DNA of 37,486 bases from ZC4RG36 sp964652205. Its GTDB lineage: Bacteria; Chloroflexota; Anaerolineae; Aggregatilineales; Phototrophicaceae. Both the position numbers and the translations under genes were made by a program. Under the pieces are notes generated by a model. That model saw only the letters and a list, made by a program, of their open reading frames with translations. It was not told where the DNA came from and did no database searches. The DNA lies in NCBI GenBank assembly GCA_964652205.1, contig CAZZAO010000047.1:1-37486 (forward strand), read 5' to 3'. This document shows, piece by piece, positions 16,372 through 24,721 of this stretch (position 1 is the stretch's first letter; every line of letters starts with the position of its first letter).

Positions 16372-17181
16372 CTATGCCAGCCCCGTCGCCTTCAAGGCTG
16401 GCTGCATCTCGCGCGTCAGCCGTTCGACATCGCCCCTGAGCGCCGCCTCGCCCCGCTCCGCCGACGCGGTTCGGCGCGGATCATGCTCCGGGCGCAGCGT
16501 GAAATCCGGTGTCGGGTTTCCGGCAAACGTCTCGCCATCGACAATCCCGAAATCAACGTTATGCAGCGGCTCCGGCAGCGCGGGCAACTGGCTCAGGTCA
16601 ACCGACTGCGGGTAAACAGCCATCGTCAGCGACGTTTCCAGCGCCTCGGCGTGGCCGATGCTGTAAGTGCCGTCGGAGTTGGCATCGAAGGCGACCGTAA
16701 ACAGCACCTGCGCCCTACCCTGCCCGGTGAACTCGTTCGCCAGTCGTCCGAGCGTCGCCATATGATTCGAGGCGGCGTGGCCGTTGACGATCACGATCAG
16801 CCGGTAGCCTTGATCGACCAGCAGATTGATGCGCTCGCGCACGATCACGCCGAAAATGTCTTCCATGCTGTACAGGCTTTTCATCATGTGCTTCGGGTGA
16901 TCCATGCCGATGATCCACTCATCTCCCGTGAAGCCGAGATCGCGCAGCCCCTGTGCCGGTCGCTCGCGTTCCGCGCCCCAGTACAGCGTCGGCATGACCA
17001 CGCCGCCGACGGCCTGCGCTGTCCGCGTGGCGACTTCCTGCGCGTGCAGCGGATCGACTCCGAGCGGCAGATGCGGCCCGTGCCATTCCAGCGGGCCAAT
17101 CGGCTGAAAAACCACCGGGAAACGCTCGCGTTCAGCGACGATTTCGCCGGGACGCAGCAGTTCAAATCGCACAGTACGCAT
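16372..17181 (-). CDS. Creatininase-family amidohydrolase
   Basis: A 269-residue metal-dependent hydrolase of the creatininase (creatinine amidohydrolase / MftE-like) family. Metal ligands match the family: Glu32, His34 and Asp43 in PIGPLEWHGPHLPLGVD, spaced as in creatininase, then VNGHAASN (usually NGHGGN) with a His ligand, and GHAEALETS with the C-terminal Glu. The start ATG 17179-17181 is supported by GAGGGAAGG upstream and by a TATAAT about 40 bases upstream that lies inside the longer reading frame. The family acts on cyclic amides, peptides or formamides; the actual substrate is unknown. It is divergent from the glycosyltransferase gene. Confidence 0.88.
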   Translation of the reverse strand: MRTVRFELLRPGEIVAERERFPVVFQPIGPLEWHGPHLPLGVDPLHAQEVATRTAQAVGGVVMPTLYWGAERERPAQGLRDLGFTGDEWIIGMDHPKHMMKSLYSMEDIFGVIVRERINLLVDQGYRLIVIVNGHAASNHMATLGRLANEFTGQGRAQVLFTVAFDANSDGTYSIGHAEALETSLTMAVYPQSVDLSQLPALPEPLHNVDFGIVDGETFAGNPTPDFTLRPEHDPRRTASAERGEAALRGDVERLTREMQPALKATGLA

Positions 17182-17221
17182 CGAAGCCTTCCCTCTATTG
17201 CAGTCCATCTCATCCGCCGAA

Positions 17222-17227
17222 ATTATA
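17222..17227 (-). promoter_or_regulatory. -10 box for the creatininase-like gene
   Basis: Perfect TATAAT on the minus strand; the -35 region is weak (CTGTGT at 17-base spacing). It sets the transcript start near 17215 and rules out the longer in-frame start at 17244. Confidence 0.45.
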
Positions 17228-17406
17228 CCGCCTTCGAGGGACAAACACAGAGTCTGGCGCGCCCCGTTAACAGGCGGCTGTTTGCAGCGATACCGTCCGC
17301 GTGGCTGAATTTCGCCTGTGACCGGCCTGCCACGGAATCCAGCCGCGCCGCGCCCACCCTGAGGATACTGGCTGATAAACGACCTGTGGATTACAGAGCG
17401 GGCCGC

Positions 17407-17412
17407 TATAAT
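17407..17412 (+). promoter_or_regulatory. -10 box for the glycosyltransferase gene
   Basis: Perfect TATAAT 49 bases before the glycosyltransferase ATG, with no clear -35 partner. Confidence 0.45.
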
Positions 17413-17460
17413 AGCGTATGCTCCTGCGAAATACAGACAACAGGCGATAAAGCGAGACGA

Positions 17461-18375
17461 ATGGGCGCGCCTTCCTCAATTGAAGTGACGGTCATCATCC
17501 CGGTTTATAACGACGCCGAGCGCCTGACGCTGTGCTTGCAAGCGCTGGAAAACCAGACTTTTCCCGGCGATGCCTATGAAGTGCTTGTCATCGACAATCA
17601 CTCGACCGAGCCAGTCGCGCCGATAGTCGCTGCCTTCCCCCACGTCCGCTGCCTGTTCGAGGGGCGTCGAGGCTCTTACGCAGCGCGCAACCTCGGCCTG
17701 ACTCAGGCGCGGGGAGACATCCTTGCCTTCACCGACTCAGATTGCATTCCCAACACTGACTGGATCGAGCGCGGCGTCGCTGCGCTGCGGCAGGATAAAG
17801 CCATCGGGCTGATCGGCGGGCGCATCATCCTGTTCAGTCGTGATCCAGATCATCCGACTGCCGCCGAGCTGTTCGAACTCATGGGCGCGTTTCAGCAGCA
17901 GGCCTACGTCGAGCAGAAACATTATGGCGCGACGGCCAACGTCTTCACCTCGCGCCGCGTCCTCGATCAGGTCGGCGTCTTCGATGGCAGCCTGCCATCG
18001 GGCGGCGACCGGCAGTGGGGCCAGCGGGTGTTCGACGCCGGTTACAGGCAGGTCTACGCCGATGACGTCGTCGTTCGCCATCCGGCACGACGCTCGCTGG
18101 CAGAGCTGCGCGTGAAAGCCGCCCGCCTGTCTGAAGGCCGCTACCGCGTGCGTAAAAGTCAGGCTCGGAATTCGCTCTCGCGCATCCTGATCGACATTCT
18201 GGGGAGCATCGTGCCGCCTAAACAAACCATCCGCGTTTATCTGAACCGCGACCTGCATGGCTTCGGTCAGAAAACGAAGGTGATCTGCGTCATGCTCTAT
18301 ATGTTCTATTTTTATGTGAGTCAGAACCTGCGCCACCTGTGGCAGGCTCGCCGCAACTGGCGCAGTCGGGCCTAG
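17461..18375 (+). CDS. Family 2 glycosyltransferase
   Basis: A 304-residue GT-A fold (GT2) glycosyltransferase that moves a sugar from a nucleotide donor. VTVIIPVYNDAERL (9-22) is the nucleotide-binding start; FTDSDCIPNTDW has the DSD metal-binding motif at 92-94; GSLPSGGDRQWGQRVFDAG occupies the acceptor/catalytic region where most members have an ED or similar acid pair. The C-terminal part is basic and ends with a hydrophobic segment (VICVMLYMFYFYVSQN) that could attach it to the membrane. The reading frame runs open far upstream, but ATG 17461 begins the conserved domain and follows the -10 box. Role in envelope polysaccharide or glycolipid synthesis is inferred from family only. Confidence 0.92.
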   Translation: MGAPSSIEVTVIIPVYNDAERLTLCLQALENQTFPGDAYEVLVIDNHSTEPVAPIVAAFPHVRCLFEGRRGSYAARNLGLTQARGDILAFTDSDCIPNTDWIERGVAALRQDKAIGLIGGRIILFSRDPDHPTAAELFELMGAFQQQAYVEQKHYGATANVFTSRRVLDQVGVFDGSLPSGGDRQWGQRVFDAGYRQVYADDVVVRHPARRSLAELRVKAARLSEGRYRVRKSQARNSLSRILIDILGSIVPPKQTIRVYLNRDLHGFGQKTKVICVMLYMFYFYVSQNLRHLWQARRNWRSRA

Positions 18376-18389
18376 CGGATACGGCGTCG

Positions 18390-18417
18390 AGCCTGCGGGA
18401 TCAGCATCCCGCAGGCT
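18390..18417. terminator. Hairpin between convergent genes
   Basis: Perfect 12-bp stem AGCCTGCGGGAT / ATCCCGCAGGCT with loop CAGC, in the 59-base gap between the convergent glycosyltransferase and HTTM genes. There is no T tract on either side, so it may stop transcription weakly or protect 3' ends. Confidence 0.6.
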
Positions 18418-18434
18418 GCCCGGTAGCAATCCGG

Positions 18435-19640
18435 TCAGGCACGGCGAATTGTCCTGCTCCGAACCCGCCGAAGCTGCGCCCAGCCATCAGTCAGCAGAAT
18501 CCAGGCTGCGCGGATGACGCCAATGACGCCGACGGGCAGCAGCGGCAGCCAGATCGTGCGCCAGTCGAGCAGCCCGTCGAGGCTGAAAATCAGCCGGAAA
18601 AATGACGTCCCCGACCACAGCAGCGCGAACACGAGGGCGACGACCAGCGTCCCGCCGATCAGCGTCCGCGTCGAGAACCGATCCAGACGAATCCGGCGGA
18701 TCGCTGCCGGACACCAGCGCTCGTAAACGCGCTGCCAGTCGACGAACAACCCGTAGACGATCAGCAGGGAGCTGAATGAGACGTACATCAGCAGCGCGTT
18801 GATGGCGTGAAAGATGATGGCAATGCTGACGATCAGGTTGCGCAGCTTTGGGTGCAGGAGCGCGGTGATGAACAGCCCCTCGAAGAACAGCGTAGCGTAG
18901 CGAAACACAAACGTCACCAGTCGGCTCCGGGCCAGCAGCGGCAGCAGCGGCGAGGCATAGCCGCCTTTGGTCGTCACTTCGACATTTTCCAGCAGCAGGA
19001 AGTTCTCGAAAGCGTGCGAGCTGGTTTGCCACGCCGACCCGTTCATCTTCCAGTAGAACGCCGAGAGAAACAGCACGCCAAGCATGAACAGCAGCACGCG
19101 CACCGGCCAGATATAGCGCCATGACGAATCGGCAGGCGACACCCGGACGCCCGTGCGTCGCGCCATCAGTTCGGCGTCGAGCGAGTGAGTTGCGCCCCAC
19201 TGGCTGAATATCATCACCAGCGGGATGTAAAAAACCTGAAAGATACTGCCATGCTCAACGCGGCCATAGCTCAGGCGGAAGGTTTCAATCGTCAGGCCGA
19301 GCGCAAAGACAATCACCGTTATCAGGCGAACGCGATAGCCAACGATCAGCAGGACAATCGCTATGATAAACAGTCCTTCCATCAACTGATAGCCTGCCGG
19401 AGACGGCACGCTCGCGCTGGAAAGGGGCTGTAGAAAGAACATCGGTCGCCAGACTGTCGCCGGCGTTTGCGCCATGATGGAAAAATAACCCTGACTGCCG
19501 ATCCAGAGCAGGAACAGGCCGTAGAGGATGCGAAACAGCCCCATCCGTCCGGCAGCATTGACTTCTGGCGCGGTCAGCCAGCGGTCGATGCCCCGATTGA
19601 GCCTGCCGGGGAGCTTCATCAGCGCCGTCGATAGGCTCAT
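18435..19640 (-). CDS. HTTM-domain multi-pass membrane protein
   Basis: A 401-residue integral membrane protein with about eight or more hydrophobic helices, resembling the HTTM family related to vitamin-K-dependent gamma-carboxylase. Family-like features: an N-terminal segment before the first helix (AAGRMGLFRILYGLFLLWIG), RLSYGRVEHGSIFQVFYIPL, an FYWKMNGSAW segment, and FHAINALLMYVSF. True carboxylase activity is not established for bacterial HTTM proteins; several act with a small membrane-anchored partner. Here that partner lies directly upstream with a 4-base ATGA overlap. The substrate is unknown. Confidence 0.8.
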   Translation of the reverse strand: MSLSTALMKLPGRLNRGIDRWLTAPEVNAAGRMGLFRILYGLFLLWIGSQGYFSIMAQTPATVWRPMFFLQPLSSASVPSPAGYQLMEGLFIIAIVLLIVGYRVRLITVIVFALGLTIETFRLSYGRVEHGSIFQVFYIPLVMIFSQWGATHSLDAELMARRTGVRVSPADSSWRYIWPVRVLLFMLGVLFLSAFYWKMNGSAWQTSSHAFENFLLLENVEVTTKGGYASPLLPLLARSRLVTFVFRYATLFFEGLFITALLHPKLRNLIVSIAIIFHAINALLMYVSFSSLLIVYGLFVDWQRVYERWCPAAIRRIRLDRFSTRTLIGGTLVVALVFALLWSGTSFFRLIFSLDGLLDWRTIWLPLLPVGVIGVIRAAWILLTDGWAQLRRVRSRTIRRA

Positions 19641-20161
19641 GGCCGCTCCGCCAGATCGGCGACCTGAATACTGCCCTGAAGCTGGCGCTCGTCAGGACGC
19701 GCGGCGTCGAACGGTGGCGACTGATACCCATCCACGTGCCGCCAGATCAACCGCCAGTATTGAAGTTGAGCAATCTCGACATCGGGGAGCAAGGTTTGCA
19801 CACGACCGAGGATAATTTTCAGCGCGTCAAGCCGCTGCGTCCCGGTCGCCGAGAAGGAAGCATCCATCACCCGTTTGCCATCGCCGCTCGGCAGGCCGCC
19901 GTAAATATCCTGTTCCCAGAACGGGTAAACCCTGCCCTGGCTGTCGATGGCGTAAAGCTGCCATGAGGTCACGCTGTCTCCGGGCGGGCCATCCACGTAC
20001 CCGGAATACATCGGCCAGGACACAATCGGCCAGGCGTTATCGGCGCGACCGGCCAGGAGTAAACCCAGCACGAACAGCACCATCAAGCCTTTGAGGGCAG
20101 TCAGCAAACGCCTGTCGGATTTGGCCTGCGTCGAGGGAGCAGTCAGGTTTTGTTCAGCCAT
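19637..20161 (-). CDS. Membrane-anchored partner of the HTTM protein
   Basis: A 174-residue protein with one N-terminal membrane helix (LKGLMVLFVLGLLLAG, about 24-39) and an extracytoplasmic domain of about 130 residues. The segment WPIVSWPMYSGYVDGPP and the mixed YWRLIWRHVDGY strand resemble small proteins usually encoded next to HTTM genes. Its stop overlaps the HTTM start by 4 bases (ATGA), so the two are translated together. A promoter lies 40 bases upstream. No catalytic motif is visible. Confidence 0.7.
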   Translation of the reverse strand: MAEQNLTAPSTQAKSDRRLLTALKGLMVLFVLGLLLAGRADNAWPIVSWPMYSGYVDGPPGDSVTSWQLYAIDSQGRVYPFWEQDIYGGLPSGDGKRVMDASFSATGTQRLDALKIILGRVQTLLPDVEIAQLQYWRLIWRHVDGYQSPPFDAARPDERQLQGSIQVADLAERP

Positions 20162-20200
20162 CGCCTTATGCCCGGAGAAAACCGCGTCACATCTCCCTGT

Positions 20201-20228
20201 AGCATACCATCCGCCAGCGCAGGCGCAA
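20201..20228 (-). promoter_or_regulatory. Promoter for the HTTM gene pair
   Basis: TTGCGC (20228-20223), 16-base spacer, TATGCT (20206-20201) on the minus strand, followed by GGGAGATG. It separates this pair from the carbohydrate operon upstream. Confidence 0.5.
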
Positions 20229-20253
20229 CGCGCGCCGAAACGTCAGCCTGTCG

Positions 20254-20985
20254 CTACGTCCACAGCCCTTTAACTGCCGGGCCAGCGCTCTGTACGCAGC
20301 GGAAGCCAACTGTCGCGCAGCGGTCGATACGCGGAGCCATCAGCAGGAACTTGTGATGGTGATTAACGGGCTGCGCCCCGCCCTCGGCGTACCAGTAGCT
20401 GCCCTTCGCCTGATAGTAGCTGCCGCCGCGAATGAAGCACCAGCGATGCCAGCCATCCGACATCGGGACGTCGATCCACTCCCAGACGTTGCCGACCAGA
20501 TCGCGCACGCCGAACGGACTGACGTTGGCCGGGTAGGCATCGACCGGCGTCGTGCCGGACGTGTCCGAATTGCAGGCCGCCGCGTCGAACTGATCGCCCC
20601 ACGGCCACAACCGACTATCGCCGCCCTGCGCCGCGTACTGCCACTCGATGTCGCTCGGCAGGCGTTTGCCCGCCCAGACCGCGTAAGCTCGCGCGTCCTC
20701 AAGGCTGACCCAGGTGACAGGGTGATCGGCCAGCGTGTCGGGAAAACCGCCGCCCCAGTGACGCAGAAAGTTGTGCGCGTCGGCGGGGCGATAAGCGCTG
20801 GCGTCGATGAACGCCCGGAACTGGGCGTTGGTGACTTCGTAGCGATCCATGTGGAAGCCGCTGATCTCCATCAGCCGCGGCCCCTCGTCGAACAGGATGA
20901 AGCCGCCCTCGCGGAAGCGATGCCGCGCGGCGAACGGGTAACGCCCCGGCGGAACCCAGACCATGCCCTCTGGCGCGTCGGTCAT
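20254..20985 (-). CDS. Formylglycine-generating-enzyme-like (SUMF1/EgtB fold) protein lacking the catalytic cysteines
   Basis: A 243-residue protein of the FGE-sulfatase fold. Family marks are MVWVPPGRYPF, the DRYEVTNAQFRAFIDA block (47-62), HPVTWVSLEDARAYAVWAGKRLPSDIEWQYAAQGG (88-122), WPWGDQ (127-132), VDAYPANVSPFGVRDLVGNVWEW (148-170) and FIRGGSYY (184-191). In true formylglycine-generating enzymes GGSYMC supplies the first active-site Cys and a second follows five residues later; here those places are Gln192 and Tyr197. It should therefore not make formylglycine. No sulfatase is nearby. It begins immediately after the stop of the glycosidase-like gene (TAA-ATG, no gap), so it belongs to the carbohydrate operon; a carbohydrate- or ligand-binding role is an inference. 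Confidence 0.82.
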   Translation of the reverse strand: MTDAPEGMVWVPPGRYPFAARHRFREGGFILFDEGPRLMEISGFHMDRYEVTNAQFRAFIDASAYRPADAHNFLRHWGGGFPDTLADHPVTWVSLEDARAYAVWAGKRLPSDIEWQYAAQGGDSRLWPWGDQFDAAACNSDTSGTTPVDAYPANVSPFGVRDLVGNVWEWIDVPMSDGWHRWCFIRGGSYYQAKGSYWYAEGGAQPVNHHHKFLLMAPRIDRCATVGFRCVQSAGPAVKGLWT

Positions 20986-22833
20986 TTAGTCAGCCTTCCC
21001 GATAATGATCTGGTCGAGGATTTCGCCGTCATGGATCAGCCGCGCGATCCCCGGCTCAAGCTCAAGCTGCGCGCCTTCCTTCACCCCTTGCCCCGCTCCC
21101 GAAAGGAGAGCGGAGAAAGCGACGCCATCAGGTGTTTGCTGAAGTAGTGACGGATACTCGACAACTGCGCCGAGCGCGCACGGCGGCAGGGTCAGCGACA
21201 CTCGTCCCTCGGCGTCAGGCGTCAGCGCCCGCGCATTCCAGATATCGACCAGATGCGTCCCAACGCGCGGCTGAAGCTGCACGACTGGCGCGCTCACCGT
21301 CTGATCGGTCTCGTTGTAGAACGTCCACAGCCGTTTACCTTCGGCAGGAAACTCGTTGCAGTAGACGCCGCGAACCAGCGTCGGCAGCAGCGGCGTCGGC
21401 GTCGGCGCGTTAAGCGCCTGCCGATGCTGGCGGAACAGCGTCCGGCACTTCTTCAGCAGCGCCGCTTCTTCCGGCGACCACGTCAGCACCAGCCCGAAAA
21501 TATCCTGCCAGACGACCCAGCCCATGCCGCTGAAAAAGCCGCGCTGAATGACGCGAATCCGGTCGCTGCCGACCGCGTGCCGGTTGATGACGAACAGCCG
21601 ATGCTCCGGGAAAATGAAGCGCCACAGATCGACGCCGGGCATGGTTTCCGGCGTCGCCGACCAGTTACCCTCGTCAAAACTGAGATTGAGCGTCTGCTCC
21701 CACGCGCCGGTAATCGTCTCGAAGGCTTTACCCTTCGCCCGCCCCTCGCTGCAAAAGACCACGCCCGGACGCGCCGCGTCGATCTGCTGGCGGAACGCTC
21801 GATCAATGGCCGACATGGTATCGAGGAAAACGCCGTCCGCCTCGACATCGGCGATCAGCCGCGCGAGTTCTTCCTGATCGGGTTTGCCGCCGCGCCCGTG
21901 AAGATCCGCCGAACGATCCCACGGCTTGTAGGGAATGAAGAAGCGGACGCCGCGCGCGCGGGCCTGCCGCGCCAGCGCCCGTAAACCATCGCGCCCGCCG
22001 GGCAGGTCATCGTGAAAATCCCACTGCGTCCGCTCGTCCACGCCGATGCGCGGATAGACGCCCCAGATCAGGAAGCCGTCATAGCCGCCGAAATCGCGCT
22101 CGGCCTCGTCGAGGAAGCGCTGAAGCTCGAACGTGCCGGTTTCCAGATTGAGCAGCTCGCGCCCGTAGAGGAAGGTGAAGTGCTGCACAAGCTGATCGTT
22201 ATACCACGCCAGATCAGGCCGCTGATACTCGCTCAGGTCGAACTGCGGACGCACGCGCTGGCGCAGCAGGTCAAAGGCCGCCGGCCAGCCACCGTCGTGG
22301 ACGATCAGTTCGCCGCTGACGCGCGCCCCGGCTTCAAGCCTGATTCCGTCAGGATTGAGCACATCCACAGCTTCGTCCAGCAGCAGCGTCACGGTCGAGC
22401 CGTCTGCCGCGACCCGCGCGACTGGCAGCGGCCAATCGGCGTGCCGAAAGATGGCCCGTCCCTGCGCGTCGCAGAACGTTTGCGGGCCGTAAACAGTCAC
22501 ACCCGGCTCAGGCGTCGAAAACGCCGCGCGCAGAAACGGAAACCAGACCTGCGCCGGAGCGCCGTCCGCGTCGAGACTGTATGACCAGCGCAGGGACGCG
22601 CCGCTCACTTCCAGCGTCAGCCGGACGACGCCCGGCACTTGAATAAAGGCGATCCCCTCTGCATTATTTTCGGCGGTCAAGTCCAGCGGCACGTCTGGAG
22701 CCGCAATAAGGAAGGTCGTTGGGGACGGCAGCGCTGCCGTCCAGACCTCGACGCCCGCGCCAGCCAGCCGCCGTCCCCACACCGGATTCTCAGCCGACTC
22801 TTCTCCTGATCCACTCTGCGCCGAGTCCGTCAC
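20986..22833 (-). CDS. Putative glycoside-hydrolase-like TIM-barrel protein
   Basis: A 615-residue cytoplasmic protein (no signal peptide). An N-terminal beta-rich part (1-190) is followed by a barrel-like part: FDLSEYQRPDLAWYNDQLVQ, YDGFLIWGVYPRIG, DGLRALARQARARGVRFFIP, ADGVFLDTMSAIDRAF and VVFCSEGRAKGKAFETITGA. The strand-end acids in GVFLDTM and VFCSEGR sit where retaining alpha-glycosidases (GH36-like clan) have nucleophile and acid/base, and the layout resembles DUF6259 proteins. I cannot fix the family by eye. The start is GTG 22831-22833, with GAAGGG upstream, two bases after the permease stop. Placement after a sugar importer suggests it acts on the imported saccharide. Near the C-terminus (about residues 570-585) the reading frame passes through a copy of the dispersed palindromic repeat. 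Confidence 0.7.
   Translation of the reverse strand: MTDSAQSGSGEESAENPVWGRRLAGAGVEVWTAALPSPTTFLIAAPDVPLDLTAENNAEGIAFIQVPGVVRLTLEVSGASLRWSYSLDADGAPAQVWFPFLRAAFSTPEPGVTVYGPQTFCDAQGRAIFRHADWPLPVARVAADGSTVTLLLDEAVDVLNPDGIRLEAGARVSGELIVHDGGWPAAFDLLRQRVRPQFDLSEYQRPDLAWYNDQLVQHFTFLYGRELLNLETGTFELQRFLDEAERDFGGYDGFLIWGVYPRIGVDERTQWDFHDDLPGGRDGLRALARQARARGVRFFIPYKPWDRSADLHGRGGKPDQEELARLIADVEADGVFLDTMSAIDRAFRQQIDAARPGVVFCSEGRAKGKAFETITGAWEQTLNLSFDEGNWSATPETMPGVDLWRFIFPEHRLFVINRHAVGSDRIRVIQRGFFSGMGWVVWQDIFGLVLTWSPEEAALLKKCRTLFRQHRQALNAPTPTPLLPTLVRGVYCNEFPAEGKRLWTFYNETDQTVSAPVVQLQPRVGTHLVDIWNARALTPDAEGRVSLTLPPCALGAVVEYPSLLQQTPDGVAFSALLSGAGQGVKEGAQLELEPGIARLIHDGEILDQIIIGKAD
21083..21122. repeat. Palindromic repeat copy inside the glycosidase-like coding sequence
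   Basis: CCTTCACCCCTTGCCCCGCT, CCCGAAAGGAG, AGCGGAGAAAGC: the CCTCACCCCC...CTCCC/GGAGNGGAGAAAG pattern of the intergenic family, here read through as protein (FSALLSGAGQGVKEGAQ) without breaking the frame. Confidence 0.7.
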
Positions 22834-22835
22834 GG

Positions 22836-23714
22836 TTAGCCCTTCATCCCCGTCAGGACGATGCCCTTGACGAAGTAACGCTGGAACAGCAGGAACAAAA
22901 TCAGAATCGGCAGCATCGCCAGCGTCGCGCCCGCCATCAGCCCCGGCCAGTTGGGGCTGCGCCGTCCTTCGTAGATCGCCAGACCGACGGAAATCGTCAT
23001 CTTCTCCAGCGAGGTCAGATAGAGCAGCGGGCCGAGGAAGTCATTCCACGTCCCGACGAAGGCGAACATCGACACCGTTAGCAGGACAGGCTTGGACAGC
23101 GGCAGGAAAATCTGCCACAGGATGCGAAAGGTACTCGCGCCATCAACGCGCGCCGCATCTTCAAGGTCTTTCGGCAGGCTCATGAAGAACTGCCGCAGCA
23201 GGAAGATATAGAAGGCATTGCCGAAGAACGCCGGGACGATCAGCGGCAGGAACGTGTCGAGCCAGCCAAGCATTCGGAAGATGATGTAGATCGGAATCAT
23301 GACGACATGGAACGGCAGCATCATCGTGCCGAGCAGAATGGCGAACCAGAAGTTACGTCCCTTCCACTGTAAGCGGGCAAAGCTGAAGGCCGCCAGCGTA
23401 CAGGAAATCAGCGTGCCGATCTCGACGAAGATGACGATGATCGTCGTATTGACGTAAAACAGGTTGAACGGGATCAACGTATTCCACAGCGCACTGTAGT
23501 TGTCAAACGTGACCGGCTGCGGAATAAGCTTCGGCGGGTAATTGTACGCCTGCGCTGTTTCCTTGAACGAGGTCGAGAGCATCCACAAAAACGGCACAAT
23601 GAAGGCCATCGCCAGCAGCAGGATGAGGGCGTAACGCAGCACTTCCCAGCCGAGGTGGTTAAGCGTGCGCTGTCGCGCGTCGGAGGATCGGGTTCCGGTG
23701 GTGAGCGTCGCCAT
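22836..23714 (-). CDS. Carbohydrate ABC transporter permease, MalG-type
   Basis: A 292-residue inner-membrane permease (CUT1, binding-protein-dependent sugar importers) with six predicted helices, starting with LRYALILLLAMAFIVPFLWML. The EAA loop that contacts the ATPase is present (EDAARVDGASTFRILWQIFLPLSKP region, about 177-201). Its ATG shares one base with the stop of the upstream permease (TGATG). The glycosidase-like gene follows two bases after its stop. No sugar-import ATPase is encoded in the operon; CUT1 systems often share one MsmK/MalK-type ATPase encoded elsewhere. Confidence 0.95.
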   Translation of the reverse strand: MATLTTGTRSSDARQRTLNHLGWEVLRYALILLLAMAFIVPFLWMLSTSFKETAQAYNYPPKLIPQPVTFDNYSALWNTLIPFNLFYVNTTIIVIFVEIGTLISCTLAAFSFARLQWKGRNFWFAILLGTMMLPFHVVMIPIYIIFRMLGWLDTFLPLIVPAFFGNAFYIFLLRQFFMSLPKDLEDAARVDGASTFRILWQIFLPLSKPVLLTVSMFAFVGTWNDFLGPLLYLTSLEKMTISVGLAIYEGRRSPNWPGLMAGATLAMLPILILFLLFQRYFVKGIVLTGMKG

Positions 23715-24667
23715 CAGTTTCCAGCCTCATAATAGACCCATCGATCCGCCAGCTTGAATTGAATCAGAGTAATCGCCATGACGATCAGGAACAGCACCCA
23801 GGCCATCGCCGAGGCATATCCCATCTTGAACTGAACAAACGCCTGTCGATACAGGTTAAAAACGTAGAACATAGTTGCGTTCTGCGGGCCGCCCTGAGTC
23901 ATCGCAAACGCCTGACTGAACACCTGAAACGAGGTGATAATGCCGATCACCAGCGTGAAGAAGATCGCCGAACTCATCATCGGCAGGGTGACGAAGCGCA
24001 GCTTGGCCCAGCGAGTCGCGCCGTCGATCTCCGCCGCCTCGTAAAGATGATCGGGGACGGACTGGATCGCCGCCAGATAGATCAGCATCGTCGAGCCGAG
24101 GCCCCAGATTCCGGTAATGGCAATCGCAGGCAGCGCCCAATCAACGCTGGTGAGCCATGACGGCCCCTGAATGCCGAACTGACTGAGCAGGAAGTTAATC
24201 AGCCCGAATTCCGGGTTGTACATCCAGCGCCACAGAATGGCCGTGGCAATGCCGGAGACGATGTAGGGTAGGAAGAAAACGCCGCGAAAGAAGTAATTGA
24301 CGAAGTTATTCTTGCTCAACAGCAGCGCCAGCAGCAGCGCCAGCAGCAGTTGTGCCGGAACCGAGAGGAAGAAATACAGCACCGTGACGCTCAGGCTCTT
24401 CCAGAACAGCGGGTCTTTGAACAGGTTGCTGTAATTCTGGAAGCCGATGTACCTCATCGGCGTCAGGATATCCCAGCGGTTCAGGCTGATCCAGAATGAG
24501 ATGATGAACGGGCCGAGGGTAAAAATAAAAAATCCGAGAATCCACGGGCTGGCGAACAGGTAGCCCTCAATCGTCCGCCGCGTTGCCAGACTGAGGCGAT
24601 TGCGGCTGGCCGGTTTCGGTTGGGGAATGGTTCCGCTTTGCAGTGGCACGGCGTTCGTTTCGCTCAT
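23714..24667 (-). CDS. Carbohydrate ABC transporter permease, MalF-type
   Basis: A permease of 317 residues from the preferred start (MSETNAV, ATG 24665-24667, with GAGG six bases upstream; in-frame ATGs 6 and 12 bases earlier are possible). Six helices begin at GYLFASPWILGFFIFTLGPF. The EAA loop is EAAEIDGATRWAKLRFVTLP. It pairs with the MalG-type subunit encoded next. It lies 144 bases downstream of the binding-protein gene, with a strong hairpin in the gap. Confidence 0.95.
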   Translation of the reverse strand: MSETNAVPLQSGTIPQPKPASRNRLSLATRRTIEGYLFASPWILGFFIFTLGPFIISFWISLNRWDILTPMRYIGFQNYSNLFKDPLFWKSLSVTVLYFFLSVPAQLLLALLLALLLSKNNFVNYFFRGVFFLPYIVSGIATAILWRWMYNPEFGLINFLLSQFGIQGPSWLTSVDWALPAIAITGIWGLGSTMLIYLAAIQSVPDHLYEAAEIDGATRWAKLRFVTLPMMSSAIFFTLVIGIITSFQVFSQAFAMTQGGPQNATMFYVFNLYRQAFVQFKMGYASAMAWVLFLIVMAITLIQFKLADRWVYYEAGN

Positions 24668-24721
24668 GCGCATCCTCATTTCTCCAGGCGCAAGCGACGC
24701 TTACGCTGCCCTTCAAGCAGA

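Noticed and set aside
16251..16439. Short plus-strand frame containing IKPGSMVLVNGITL
   Set aside because: It looks slightly protein-like but overlaps a repeat at one end and the creatininase gene at the other; no start signal or family match.
16483..17460. 326-codon upstream extension of the glycosyltransferase frame
   Set aside because: It lies antisense to the creatininase gene and crosses both divergent -10 boxes; the GT2 domain begins at ATG 17461.
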